Assembly: GCF_023051165.1 (NCBI RefSeq)
Contig: NZ_JALKIG010000012.1
Location: 1 to 54,818 of the forward strand
Direction of reading: 5' to 3'
From: Veillonella sp. KGMB01456
Lineage (GTDB): Bacteria > Bacillota > Negativicutes > Veillonellales > Veillonellaceae
DNA length: 54,818 nucleotides
Part shown: positions 7,157 to 14,814 of the stretch, piece after piece
How the letters are laid out: the number at the start of each line of letters is the position of its first letter
Numbering within the stretch: the stretch's first letter is position 1
Translations under genes and position numbers: made by a program
The notes under the pieces: generated by a model
The model's database searches: none
Told to the model about the DNA's origin: nothing
The model's input: only the letters and a program-made list of their open reading frames with translations

Positions 7157-7200
7157 GTAGCAGTGTAAGAAGCAGTGTAAGTAGCAGTGTAAGTAGCTTA
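7157..7200. repeat. 12-bp tandem repeat, about 3.6 copies
   Basis: Units GTAGCAGTGTAA, GAAGCAGTGTAA, GTAGCAGTGTAA and a partial GTAGCTTA follow the ansA stop codon directly. The function is unknown; such arrays usually vary in copy number between strains. Confidence 0.85.
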
Positions 7201-7213
7201 GATTTTGGCATAC

Positions 7214-7257
7214 AAAAACGTGCTATCTTAAGTCATGGTATTTCTTAAGATAGCACG
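7214..7257 (-). terminator. Rho-independent terminator for cbiZ
   Basis: A perfect 14-bp stem (7219-7232 with 7244-7257) around an 11-nt loop is followed, on the minus strand, by TTTTTG. The T-run is only on that side, so it serves the minus-strand cbiZ gene. Confidence 0.85.
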
Positions 7258-7307
7258 CATATAGTAGGTTAGAGTATGTTAGAGTAGCTAGGAGAGTGTT
7301 AGCTTGT

Positions 7308-8108
7308 TTAGGCCTCAGTGTCAGTCTCAGCTTCTTCCTTTTCATAGGCCGCTTTAGCTTTTTCATAGGCTACTTTTCGCTGAATGTTTTCAAAAGCCCG
7401 TTTCATAGCGAGACGAACGCATTTGGCTAAGGTGTCGCCGAATAGGGAATAGGTGCCGCTATCGGTTAATAACTCTCCATTCGTATCGATGGTGAGGACC
7501 ACGCCGTCGGTGGCTGTACCGGTGGCGTAGGCACCGCTTATAAGGCTGTGAATTTCCTCGTCCCGAAAGGCTGCGCATTTAGCTTCCGTTACGGTGATTA
7601 AGGCTTTGGTTAATGCCCCGTCGGTTAAGGCCTTATTGGTAAAAATTAAGAGATTGATTGTCCCGGGTTGGCGGAATTTACCGTCCTTTTCTTCATAGTA
7701 ATAACCGTCGCCGGCGCAATGAGCGGTCGCTTCAAAACCGCCGGTAGCAATGGTTTCTACAATGACATCACCGGCTGTTACTTTGGCGTACGCATGAAAC
7801 TCCATGGTAGCACTTGTGATGAGGCCGGTGCAGAAGTTCAACGGATAATCTTCCTGCTCGAATTCGGCACTCAAATAGCCGGCCGATGAGCCGCCGGGCA
7901 ATTCCTTTTCCGTTTCTACAAAAAACGGCAGATTCTGATTGCGAATGGCCATGATGTGATGGAGACCGCCATTTAAAGGACCGGTGCTCAAGCTGTAGCG
8001 CACATCGTCAAAGGCAACGACGATGGCAGTGTGGTGAAGCTTGACTTGACCGCCTACGGCTAATTCCGAAGGGGCCGTATATGGATTCTGTATAGTTGGT
8101 TTTGTCAT
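7308..8108 (-). CDS. cbiZ: Adenosylcobinamide amidohydrolase
   Basis: This 266-residue protein fits the CbiZ family. The signatures are LSTGPLNGGLHHI near residue 40, LLIFTNKALTDGALTKALIT followed by TEAKCAAF near 150-175, and ATGTATDGVVL near 195. CbiZ removes the aminopropanol side chain of (adenosyl)cobinamide to give cobyric acid, letting a cell remodel scavenged corrinoids. No other cobalamin gene and no cobalamin riboswitch are visible nearby. It is divergent from mscS. The last 30 residues are rich in Lys, Ala and Glu and probably form a helical tail. Assignment rests on motif memory, not on a search. Confidence 0.82.
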   Translation of the reverse strand: MTKPTIQNPYTAPSELAVGGQVKLHHTAIVVAFDDVRYSLSTGPLNGGLHHIMAIRNQNLPFFVETEKELPGGSSAGYLSAEFEQEDYPLNFCTGLITSATMEFHAYAKVTAGDVIVETIATGGFEATAHCAGDGYYYEEKDGKFRQPGTINLLIFTNKALTDGALTKALITVTEAKCAAFRDEEIHSLISGAYATGTATDGVVLTIDTNGELLTDSGTYSLFGDTLAKCVRLAMKRAFENIQRKVAYEKAKAAYEKEEAETDTEA

Positions 8109-8332
8109 AACTGACTCCTGTTATTTTGATGTATATGATATATATTCTGTACTACAGTTATACTATGGGTGATGTGCCTGACATATGTTAGCCCATATAT
8201 AAAGGGCCTATCGACACATAGTGTTATCATATATGTTTTTTTATATTTTGTCATCCATTGTTTTTTTCAAAAAACACAATAAAACAAGTAGTAAAACGTT
8301 AGTTAATTATTAAAAGAAAGCGAGGCGTTTAT

Positions 8333-9256
8333 ATGTTAGTTGCAAGTGTACAAGAGGCTGAGCCGGTGTCGAATGCAGTTAAAAACCAAGTGGCGGACAG
8401 CATGAGTTATGTGGATAAGCTTATTAATTTCTTTATTGATCGCGGACCAAGCCTGATTGTGGCCGTTCTTATTTATATTGTGGGGCTCTATATTGCCCGT
8501 TTTATTCGTGATGTAGCCATGCGCATGATGCGCCGTGCCAACTATGATCACACGGTTGTGTCTTTTGTGAGCCAAATTATCTACTACGGTGTGTTGGCTA
8601 TTGTGCTTTTGACGGCTCTTAACTCAGCAGGCTTCCCGACAACGTCCTTATTGGCAGCCTTTGGTGCCTTAGGTTTGGCCATCGGTCTTTCCTTGCAGAG
8701 CAACCTGTCAAACTTTGCATCCGGTTTGTTGATTTTGATTTTCAAACCGTTTAAAGCCGGTGATGTGATTACGGTAGGTTCTGTGACGGGTACGGTTCGT
8801 AGCATTCAGTTCATGAACACTACGATTGTAACTAAAGAAATGCGCACTGTCTTTATTCCGAATTCCATGCTCACGTCTCAGCAGGTTACTAATGCTACGT
8901 ATCAAGATACGCGCGTGGTACCGTTTGTGTTTGATATCGGTTATGATAATGACCATCATAAAGCGATTGACGTTATTCGTGAGGTTATGGAAAATGATGA
9001 GCGCATCGTCAACCGTGAAATGGTTGAAATCGGCATCTCCGAATTTGGTGATAACTCCGTGCGTATCGCGGCATATCCGGTGGTGGAAAACCGCAATTAC
9101 ATGCAGGTGTTCTATGATACCATGTCGTCCGTAAAAGATCGTTTTGATGAAGAAAATATTGATATTCCATATCCTCAACGCGTTGTTCATATTCAGCGCA
9201 GTGGTCTTGATGAAAATGCGAAACCTTTGAGCGATATGAGTCAATATGTAAAATAA
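8333..9256 (+). CDS. mscS: Small-conductance mechanosensitive channel
   Basis: This 307-residue protein has the MscS pattern: two membrane helices at about 35-60 and 75-100, then the pore-lining TM3, rich in Gly and Ala (LLAAFGALGLAIGLSLQS). The conserved FKPFKAGD start of the cytoplasmic beta domain follows near residue 140. The alpha/beta cage domain completes the protein. It sits in the inner membrane and releases solutes on hypo-osmotic shock. ATG 8333 has GAGG about 8 bases upstream. The N-terminus is roughly 30 residues longer than in E. coli MscS. dacF follows after 13 bases, so the two are probably co-transcribed, which fits an envelope-integrity theme. Confidence 0.93.
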   Translation: MLVASVQEAEPVSNAVKNQVADSMSYVDKLINFFIDRGPSLIVAVLIYIVGLYIARFIRDVAMRMMRRANYDHTVVSFVSQIIYYGVLAIVLLTALNSAGFPTTSLLAAFGALGLAIGLSLQSNLSNFASGLLILIFKPFKAGDVITVGSVTGTVRSIQFMNTTIVTKEMRTVFIPNSMLTSQQVTNATYQDTRVVPFVFDIGYDNDHHKAIDVIREVMENDERIVNREMVEIGISEFGDNSVRIAAYPVVENRNYMQVFYDTMSSVKDRFDEENIDIPYPQRVVHIQRSGLDENAKPLSDMSQYVK

Positions 9257-9269
9257 GGATTGTTAGACT

Positions 9270-10235
9270 ATGAAATGTTGGCAAAAAATAGTAAGTGTTT
9301 TTGTATTAACCGGTAGCTTGTTTACCGGCGCGGCACTATCGGGAGCAGCGGTTTGCGCTGCTTCTGATAACGCCGTAACCTCGAAGGCGGCGGTATCTTC
9401 GGGCAGCCAAACCGGTACGTCTGAATTAGCCAAGCAGGCAGAGGTGTTTTTGGGTGAAAAAAATAGCGCTGCAAAATCGGTCGCTGTGCCTGGTTTTGCC
9501 GCCGAAGCGGCGGTTCTGATGAATGCCGATACGGGTGAAGTATTGGTGGCCCGCAATGAAAATAAACGGATGCATCCGGCCAGCACGACTAAAATGGTGA
9601 CCCTATTAACGGCCTTGAAATTGCAGGGGACGCGTCTTGATGAATTGGCTACGATTAGTCCTTATGCGGCATCCATGGAGGAATCCAATTTAGGGGTGAA
9701 AACGACAGATCAATTGCCGTTGCAGGCTGTGGCGGAAGGCATGATGGTGGCCAGCGGCAATGATGCGGCTGTGGTAGTGGCTGAAAATGTAAGTGGCAGC
9801 GTGTATCGTTTTGCCTTGGAAATGAATGAGGTAGCCAAAGAAGCGGGCGCCACAAAGAGTCACTTTTTGAATCCTCATGGACTCACTGAAGTGGGCCATT
9901 ATTCGACGGCGTTGGATTTGGCTAAAATAGCCGCATACGGCATGAATATTCCCATGTTCCGTGATTTTGTAGGCGATGATTTTTACAAAGTTCCTTATGA
10001 AAACCGTAAACCGGTTTGGGTGCGCACGACGAATCATTTTATTCGCAGCAAGTATGAAGGGGCGAATGGCCTCAAAACGGGCTATACCGAAGCCGCCGGT
10101 GAATGTTTGATTGCATCCGCAACGCGCGACGGCCATACTTTGATTGTGGTCCTTTTGAATGACGATAATCGTTGGGTCGATGCGCCGGCATTGTTGGATT
10201 ACGGTTTTGCCAAATTGGGCGTAACCGGTAAATAG
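9270..10235 (+). CDS. dacF: D-alanyl-D-alanine carboxypeptidase (class C-type low-mass PBP)
   Basis: An N-terminal Sec signal (VSVFVLTGSLFTGAALSGAA, cleavage near VCA-AS) is followed by an S11 peptidase domain. All three active-site motifs are present: STTK (SxxK, near residue 109), SGN (near 162) and KTG (near 266). It trims the terminal D-Ala from peptidoglycan stem peptides in the periplasm. At 321 residues it ends soon after the catalytic domain and lacks the C-terminal beta domain and membrane anchor of DacA/DacF enzymes, so it is probably soluble or held by other contacts. The gene symbol is approximate; family membership is certain. Confidence 0.9.
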   Translation: MKCWQKIVSVFVLTGSLFTGAALSGAAVCAASDNAVTSKAAVSSGSQTGTSELAKQAEVFLGEKNSAAKSVAVPGFAAEAAVLMNADTGEVLVARNENKRMHPASTTKMVTLLTALKLQGTRLDELATISPYAASMEESNLGVKTTDQLPLQAVAEGMMVASGNDAAVVVAENVSGSVYRFALEMNEVAKEAGATKSHFLNPHGLTEVGHYSTALDLAKIAAYGMNIPMFRDFVGDDFYKVPYENRKPVWVRTTNHFIRSKYEGANGLKTGYTEAAGECLIASATRDGHTLIVVLLNDDNRWVDAPALLDYGFAKLGVTGK

Positions 10236-10264
10236 GGCCGGTCGGTGTAATAAAATTGGTCGCA

Positions 10265-10296
10265 GCCGGGAATTTTAAATAAATTCGGAGCCCGGC
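10265..10296. repeat. Hairpin downstream of dacF
   Basis: GCCGGG (10265-10270) and CCCGGC (10291-10296) pair, with an inner GAATTT/AAATTC extension and a four-base bulge. There is no T-run on the + strand, so its role as a terminator is doubtful. Confidence 0.5.
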
Positions 10297-10343
10297 AAAA
10301 GAGCTTAGTATACATAGAGATTAGGTATAGGATGAGGGATAGT

Positions 10344-10955
10344 ATGAAAGAAGCAACAAGTAAGGCCAGTGCATTTTTTGCATTTTTGCGGCGATTGCGA
10401 TTTATTCGTCGCTGGGGCTTGATGCGTAATATGGAGCCTGAAAATAATCAGGAACACAGCCTTGATGTGGCGTTTATCGTTCATAACCTGGCGTTGTTAC
10501 ACAATTTAAACGGCGGCACGGTAGACGTTAATCGTCTGGCCGTAGCCGCCATGTATCATGATGTGAGTGAAATTTTTACCGGCGATATGCCGACTCCGAT
10601 CAAGTATTTTCATCCGACCCTACGTGAATTGTATGGTCAGGTGGAACGATTGGCACAGGAAAAAATGCTCCGCACATTGCCGGCAGAACTTCAAAAGGCC
10701 TATGAGCCGTATTTGCTGGGTGAACTCGACGAAGTAGAAACAAAGCTTCTCAAAGCGGCTGACACGATGGCGGCGTTTATGAAATGCGCTATCGAGAAAA
10801 AAGCCGGCAATGAGGAGTTTAACGAAGCGTACGACAGCATATTAAAAAAGCTCCACGCCATGGAGTTACCGGCAGTGGAGCAGTTTTTAACGCTATATTT
10901 GGAACCTATGAGTGCGTCCTTGGATACGCTGAATTATTCGTCCTTAGACGAATGA
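10344..10955 (+). CDS. yfbR: 5'-deoxynucleotidase (HD domain)
   Basis: This is an HD-domain phosphohydrolase of the YfbR type. The metal ligands appear as H in NNQEHSLDVAF and HD in AAMYHDVSEIFTGDMPTPIK, followed by a later acidic residue. YfbR releases phosphate from 5'-dNMPs, helping balance dNTP pools. I prefer ATG 10344 over ATG 10332 because GAGGG lies six bases before it, giving 203 residues, close to the 199 of the E. coli enzyme. The gene ends 22 bases inside the convergent queG gene, so their 3' ends overlap tail to tail. Confidence 0.9.
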   Translation: MKEATSKASAFFAFLRRLRFIRRWGLMRNMEPENNQEHSLDVAFIVHNLALLHNLNGGTVDVNRLAVAAMYHDVSEIFTGDMPTPIKYFHPTLRELYGQVERLAQEKMLRTLPAELQKAYEPYLLGELDEVETKLLKAADTMAAFMKCAIEKKAGNEEFNEAYDSILKKLHAMELPAVEQFLTLYLEPMSASLDTLNYSSLDE

Positions 10956-11932
10956 TGCTTAGCTGATGCCGGCGCTATGACGGCTGAATCGGCAGATAAG
11001 GTTGAGTCGGTAGGCGCGGACGATTCAGTAGCGGAGATGGCGCCGGTGGTTGCCGTGTCGGCCACATAACCGGCGTTGCGCAGCAGTACGGCTTTACCGC
11101 GCCACGAGAAAGCACGGTCGCCATAGGCCGCTTTGAATGTCTTATTGGTAAGGCCTACGAGCTCTGCCGGATTGACATAGGGCTCAACGGTTTGAAATTC
11201 CGGAATTGGTGTGGTAGGCACATTGCGGTTGTGAGGGCACACTTCCTGGCAAATGTCACAGCCCCAGATGAGCGGCGTTTTTTGAATAATGGCCACTTCA
11301 TGAGGCGGCAAGTCGCCTTTTTTCTGGGTAAGATAACTTTTGCAGGTTTCAAAACCGAATTCTTTACGGCCCAACGATTGGCCGGGACAGGCGTTAACAC
11401 AGCGGTTGCAGCCTAAGCAGGTACCTTCCATGGGCTTGTCCGCATCCAATTCGCAGGAGGTTAGGAGGGTGCCGATGGAGGTGTAGCTGCCCCAAACGGG
11501 ATGAATGAGGGCGCGGTTTTTACCAAACACACCAAGCCCTGCGAGGTAGGCCATGTAACGATCCGCCATAGGGGACGTGTCGCAGTGAATTTCAAATTCC
11601 ATGGTGCTGTCCATTTCCTGTAAGGCTGTGCCGAAGCGTTTGAGGTAGTCGGGAATGACCAGATGATAGTCGGGCCCCCAGGCGTAACGCGGTAAATTGA
11701 CGGGCTTTTCGGTTTTTACATAATAGGGAAAAAGGCAAACGATGGCACTCTTAGGTGACTGTAACGCCGTATTGGCGCTGAGGCGTTCCTCTAATGTGCC
11801 GTTGATGAACGGACAGGGATTGGCCGTGTCGATATAGTTTGCCGCATCGTCCGGTAACGGCCATGGGGCAATGCCCACGGCGGGAATATTTAATTTTTTG
11901 GCTATTTGAAAAATGTCGTTTCGTGTTATCAT
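10934..11932 (-). CDS. queG: Epoxyqueuosine reductase
   Basis: QueG catalyses the last step of tRNA queuosine synthesis, using cobalamin and two [4Fe-4S] clusters. The cluster motifs are intact: CLGCNRCVNACPGQS and CDICQEVCPHN, plus a Cys in FETCKSYLT. The upstream region HCDTSPMADRYMAYLAGLGVFGKN is also typical. At 332 residues it is shorter than many family members: after FSWRGKAVLLRNAGYVADTA the usual HEAT-like end is replaced by about 40 residues rich in Ala, Thr and Ser. The first four codons lie inside the attL repeat of the integrated element. The original promoter region is now about 8.7 kb away, and no strong ribosome binding site is visible at the new junction. Confidence 0.93.
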   Translation of the reverse strand: MITRNDIFQIAKKLNIPAVGIAPWPLPDDAANYIDTANPCPFINGTLEERLSANTALQSPKSAIVCLFPYYVKTEKPVNLPRYAWGPDYHLVIPDYLKRFGTALQEMDSTMEFEIHCDTSPMADRYMAYLAGLGVFGKNRALIHPVWGSYTSIGTLLTSCELDADKPMEGTCLGCNRCVNACPGQSLGRKEFGFETCKSYLTQKKGDLPPHEVAIIQKTPLIWGCDICQEVCPHNRNVPTTPIPEFQTVEPYVNPAELVGLTNKTFKAAYGDRAFSWRGKAVLLRNAGYVADTATTGAISATESSAPTDSTLSADSAVIAPASAKHHSSKDE

Positions 11933-11941
11933 AATACAGTT
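11923..11941. repeat. attL of the integrated element
   Basis: GTGTTATCATAATACAGTT is repeated exactly at 20601-20619. This copy spans the queG start codon: positions 11930-11932 are its ATG on the minus strand. Confidence 0.88.
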
Positions 11942-12074
11942 CTTTTTTTTTGGTTTTTATTGGTTTCTAATAGAGGCTATGTGTATAAGCGCTGTAGGGG
12001 TTAGGGGGCGTTTTTGGTTTCTAATGTTAACTAAGGTTTTACGCCTCTTTTGCCTCTTTTTTTGCCCCTTAAAA

Positions 12075-13223
12075 TTAAAGCGCTAAATCTTCAAGTTTAT
12101 TGATTAAATCAGTGTTCATGCGTTCAGTAACATGCGTATATATTGCAAGGGTGGTATTTGGGTTATTATGACCTACTCTTGCCATAATCGCTTTTAGTGG
12201 TACGCCTAACTCACAAAGTATTGAAATGTGGGTATGTCGGAATACATGACTTGTGATATGTTTTCCGTTAATTGTAATTTGGGCTAGGTTGCGGTTAATG
12301 ACTTGAATTTGTAAGGGTTGACCTGTACGCCCTGTGAATATATAGCTTTCATTGCTCCATAGGAAGCGTTTTCTATTCTCCATGATTAATATATCAAGGA
12401 TAGCCATTGAACGTCTACAAAGTGAAATAACACGATTGCTATATATGTTTTTGGGAGTACCTCTTTTTTTTTCATTAGAGCCTCTCAAAGTAAAGCATAT
12501 CGTACCATTGATGCTTAACTGTGAATGCTCTTTATCATAATCACAGTTTCGTAAGGCGAGCAATTCGCCAATTCTAACACCGGTTAATGACATAAACTCC
12601 ATAGCAAGCCCTACACGCTTATTTTTAGCCTTGATTTTTGATAAAACTTCTTTCAACTCATCACGATTTAAGAATTTATCATTCTTTTTCTTGATTTCCT
12701 CAACTGAATACGCTTTTCGCTTTAACTTGATAGCCTGTATCTCGTCGATATGGGCTATTTTCTTTTTGTCTTTTGCATATTGAAAAACTTGTTTAATTGT
12801 TGTTAATAATTGGTTGCTATATGTGTAGGATAAGCCTTTTTCAGCATAGTACACGCCATGAATAGCATTTTTTATATCCGGGGCGGTTAGATCTAATAAT
12901 AGGACGTCCACCGGTAAGACTTTGTGTATCTTTTTTAACATTTGTTTGTGTGTTTTAGCCGTTACCGGTTTTACTATTAGCGCTTGTGCAGCTTGCCACT
13001 CATCAGCGATCTTCTTAAACGTGATTTTGGTATCTTCTTTTACTTTCTCTTTAGCTATGACTATTTTCTTCTGTAATTCTTCTGTAGCCATTTTTACAGC
13101 TTGCCGGCTGTTGCTATTAAGAGTAATGCTTACTTTTCGTTCCTTGCCTGTGATGTCGGTATATCGTTCAGAATACTTATATCGCACGCCCTTTTTATTT
13201 GTCTTTACTTCCTCTATCCACAT
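12075..13223 (-). CDS. int: Tyrosine-type site-specific integrase
   Basis: This 382-residue phage-type tyrosine recombinase has a short N-terminal arm-binding region (residues 1-60), a core-binding SAM-like domain (about 65-165) and a catalytic domain. Catalytic residues are visible: R in LTGVRIGELLALR, H-x-x-R in SHVFRHTHIS, H in VGHNN and the nucleophilic Tyr in LAIYTHVTERM. It should catalyse integration at, and excision from, the 19-bp core at the queG start codon. Two copies of TTGGTTTCTAAT between it and attL are candidate arm-type sites. It converges on queG and lies 36 bp from the repressor gene. Confidence 0.95.
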   Translation of the reverse strand: MWIEEVKTNKKGVRYKYSERYTDITGKERKVSITLNSNSRQAVKMATEELQKKIVIAKEKVKEDTKITFKKIADEWQAAQALIVKPVTAKTHKQMLKKIHKVLPVDVLLLDLTAPDIKNAIHGVYYAEKGLSYTYSNQLLTTIKQVFQYAKDKKKIAHIDEIQAIKLKRKAYSVEEIKKKNDKFLNRDELKEVLSKIKAKNKRVGLAMEFMSLTGVRIGELLALRNCDYDKEHSQLSINGTICFTLRGSNEKKRGTPKNIYSNRVISLCRRSMAILDILIMENRKRFLWSNESYIFTGRTGQPLQIQVINRNLAQITINGKHITSHVFRHTHISILCELGVPLKAIMARVGHNNPNTTLAIYTHVTERMNTDLINKLEDLAL

Positions 13224-13259
13224 AATTTATTCCCCTTTTCTGTGGAGAAAGGCTTTCAC

Positions 13260-13982
13260 TCACCATTCGTCTATACCTAACTTTTTACGCAATTTATAGT
13301 TTTCAGATAACAGCTCATCTATTCGTATGGACATATTTACTTCTCTTTCTGAATAAGGGACACTTTCACCCTCTAATTCCTTAATGTCTATATTCATATC
13401 AATGTTTTCATTGCCAGTCATGCTTGAGATAAGAGAATAAAAAAATATACCTAGTGTATCTGAAATAAATTGTTTAATGTTTTTGTCTAATGAGTTAAAT
13501 ATGTTTGTTGCTGCATATTCATAGTGATTCATGAATATAATAAATATTTTTTGCGGATTTGGTGATAATAATTCGTTTTCTTCACAGATAATGTTAAATG
13601 AAATTGCTTTTTTCTTCTTGTAGATTAATTGGAGTGGAATTTTTAATAAAATGGGCTCATCTTTTTTTTGTTGATAGTCTTTAAAATTGACTTTTTGATT
13701 AATGAAATATCCTTTTATAAGTATATGGTATAACTCTTTTATATCTATATAATCTTTCAAGTTATATAAGACTTTCAGCTTAATCGGTTCATAAGAAAAC
13801 AAATTATTTAGTGAAATATCAAGAAATTCGCAAAGTTTATCTACATTAGCCATATTTAAACGTTCAAAATTATTAAGGTATAAGCTGTCAATGAATGTCC
13901 TAGAGACGTTTAACTCCATTGCTAGTGGATATGGTTTTAAGCCTTTCTCCGCCATAATTTTTGACAAATTACAAATAATCAT
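13260..13982 (-). CDS. CI-like repressor with XRE helix-turn-helix
   Basis: The first 60 residues form an XRE-type DNA-binding domain (LAMELNVSRTFIDSLYLNNFE). The remaining 180 residues are of unknown type; I see no Ser-Lys LexA/CI autoprotease signature (no clear ASG cleavage site), so induction may not follow the RecA route. It is divergent from the Cro-like gene, the classic lysogeny switch. A fitting promoter on the minus strand is TTGCAA-17-TATAAT, read from the complement of about 14001-14031. It is a strong candidate for keeping the element silent. Confidence 0.82.
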   Translation of the reverse strand: MIICNLSKIMAEKGLKPYPLAMELNVSRTFIDSLYLNNFERLNMANVDKLCEFLDISLNNLFSYEPIKLKVLYNLKDYIDIKELYHILIKGYFINQKVNFKDYQQKKDEPILLKIPLQLIYKKKKAISFNIICEENELLSPNPQKIFIIFMNHYEYAATNIFNSLDKNIKQFISDTLGIFFYSLISSMTGNENIDMNIDIKELEGESVPYSEREVNMSIRIDELLSENYKLRKKLGIDEW

Positions 13983-14026
13983 TTTATATCACCTCTCTAA
14001 GGTAATTATATAAATAAAGAATGTAA

Positions 14027-14077
14027 TTTGCAATAGCAAAAATGTCGATTGACAAAACAAACTAAAAATTGTAAAAT
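14027..14077 (+). promoter_or_regulatory. Lysogeny switch: operator and early rightward promoter
   Basis: TTGACA (14049-14054) and TAAAAT (14072-14077) with a 17-bp spacer form a consensus promoter for the Cro-like gene. Just upstream, TTTGC-AATA-GCAAA (14027-14040) is a perfect inverted repeat that overlaps the -35 region of the repressor's own promoter. It is a likely shared operator. Confidence 0.7.
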
Positions 14078-14128
14078 CAAGTTACAGTAGTGTTATTCTA
14101 AAAAACAATAATGTGAGGTGGAAAAAAT

Positions 14129-14338
14129 ATGCATATCATGTTTTCAGTTAATCAAGAACGTTTTAAGTCTGAAATGTTATCTCAAAACAAGAGTGTTACA
14201 GATTTAGCAAAAGAAGCGGGGCTTGCCACAGTAACAATAACCAATGTAATTAGTGGGAAGCGTCAAGCTACTGTAAAAACTTGTAATAAGTTAGCTAAGG
14301 CTTTAAACGTTCCTGTAGACGAATTATTCACGGTTTAA
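14129..14338 (+). CDS. Cro-like XRE regulator
   Basis: This 69-residue protein is essentially one helix-turn-helix domain (VTDLAKEAGLATVTITNVIS, recognition helix near residues 32-42). It is the first gene transcribed away from the repressor. GAGGTGG lies ahead of ATG 14129; ATG 14138 is also possible. By position and size it is the Cro counterpart, expected to repress the repressor promoter and let the element leave the dormant state. Confidence 0.85.
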   Translation: MHIMFSVNQERFKSEMLSQNKSVTDLAKEAGLATVTITNVISGKRQATVKTCNKLAKALNVPVDELFTV

Positions 14339-14407
14339 ACCTCTTATATATCATCTCTTAAACCGTGGATAATTCTATTCGTTGTTCTAAGAAAGGAGAT
14401 CTCAACG

Positions 14408-14659
14408 ATGAGAGCAGCAAAAAAAAGACCGCTTGAGGAATTGCGGCAAATGGAATGGGTAAGACCTTATGAGTTATTGAGGTTGTACCCTATAGGGCGG
14501 GCGACTGTTTACAACATCTTCAATGAAATGAAGAAAGAAGGAAGGTATCAAGAATCATTCAAGAAGATTAGTAGAACATGCGCCTTTGTAAAATTGGCTG
14601 ATTTTGATGAGTTTTTACTGTTAAAAAATGAAATGCGGTTAGCCGCCTTCAAAGAATAG
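14408..14659 (+). CDS. Small DNA-binding protein, excisionase/AlpA-like
   Basis: This 83-residue basic protein contains a helix-turn-helix-like stretch (RPYELLRLYPIGRATVYNIF) of the kind found in AlpA/Xis-type winged-helix proteins. A second basic half may form the wing. AAAGGAG precedes ATG 14408 at good spacing. It follows the Cro-like gene by 70 bp and precedes the replication gene. Excision control is the usual role of such proteins in P4-like elements, but recognition is by pattern only. Confidence 0.6.
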   Translation: MRAAKKRPLEELRQMEWVRPYELLRLYPIGRATVYNIFNEMKKEGRYQESFKKISRTCAFVKLADFDEFLLLKNEMRLAAFKE

Positions 14660-14670
14660 AGGTGTGCATT

Positions 14671-14814
14671 ATGTCAGAAAAAAGAAAAAACCGCTTCATG
14701 TGCTGCAACACATGGAGCGGAAGGGGAAGTAAAGCGACTAAGCTTTATACTCTATTTTTATTATACCATTTTCTCATAGGTATATCAATAAAAGGTGGCA
14801 TTATATGGAATTAG
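14671..14814 (+). CDS. Possible 47-residue membrane peptide
   Basis: A small frame starts at ATG 14671, 8 bases after GAGGTG, and its stop overlaps the start of the helicase gene by 10 bases, which would allow coupled translation. The first half is basic (SEKRKNRF) and the second half hydrophobic (LYTLFLLYHFLIGISI), suggesting one membrane helix. A hairpin (CCGCT-T-CATGTG with CACATG-G-AGCGG) lies inside the frame. It may instead be only a leader region. I recognise no family. Confidence 0.35.
   Translation: MSEKRKNRFMCCNTWSGRGSKATKLYTLFLLYHFLIGISIKGGIIWN

Noticed and set aside
8109-8332. Cobalamin riboswitch near cbiZ
   Set aside because: No B12-box or conserved core is visible in the divergent region.
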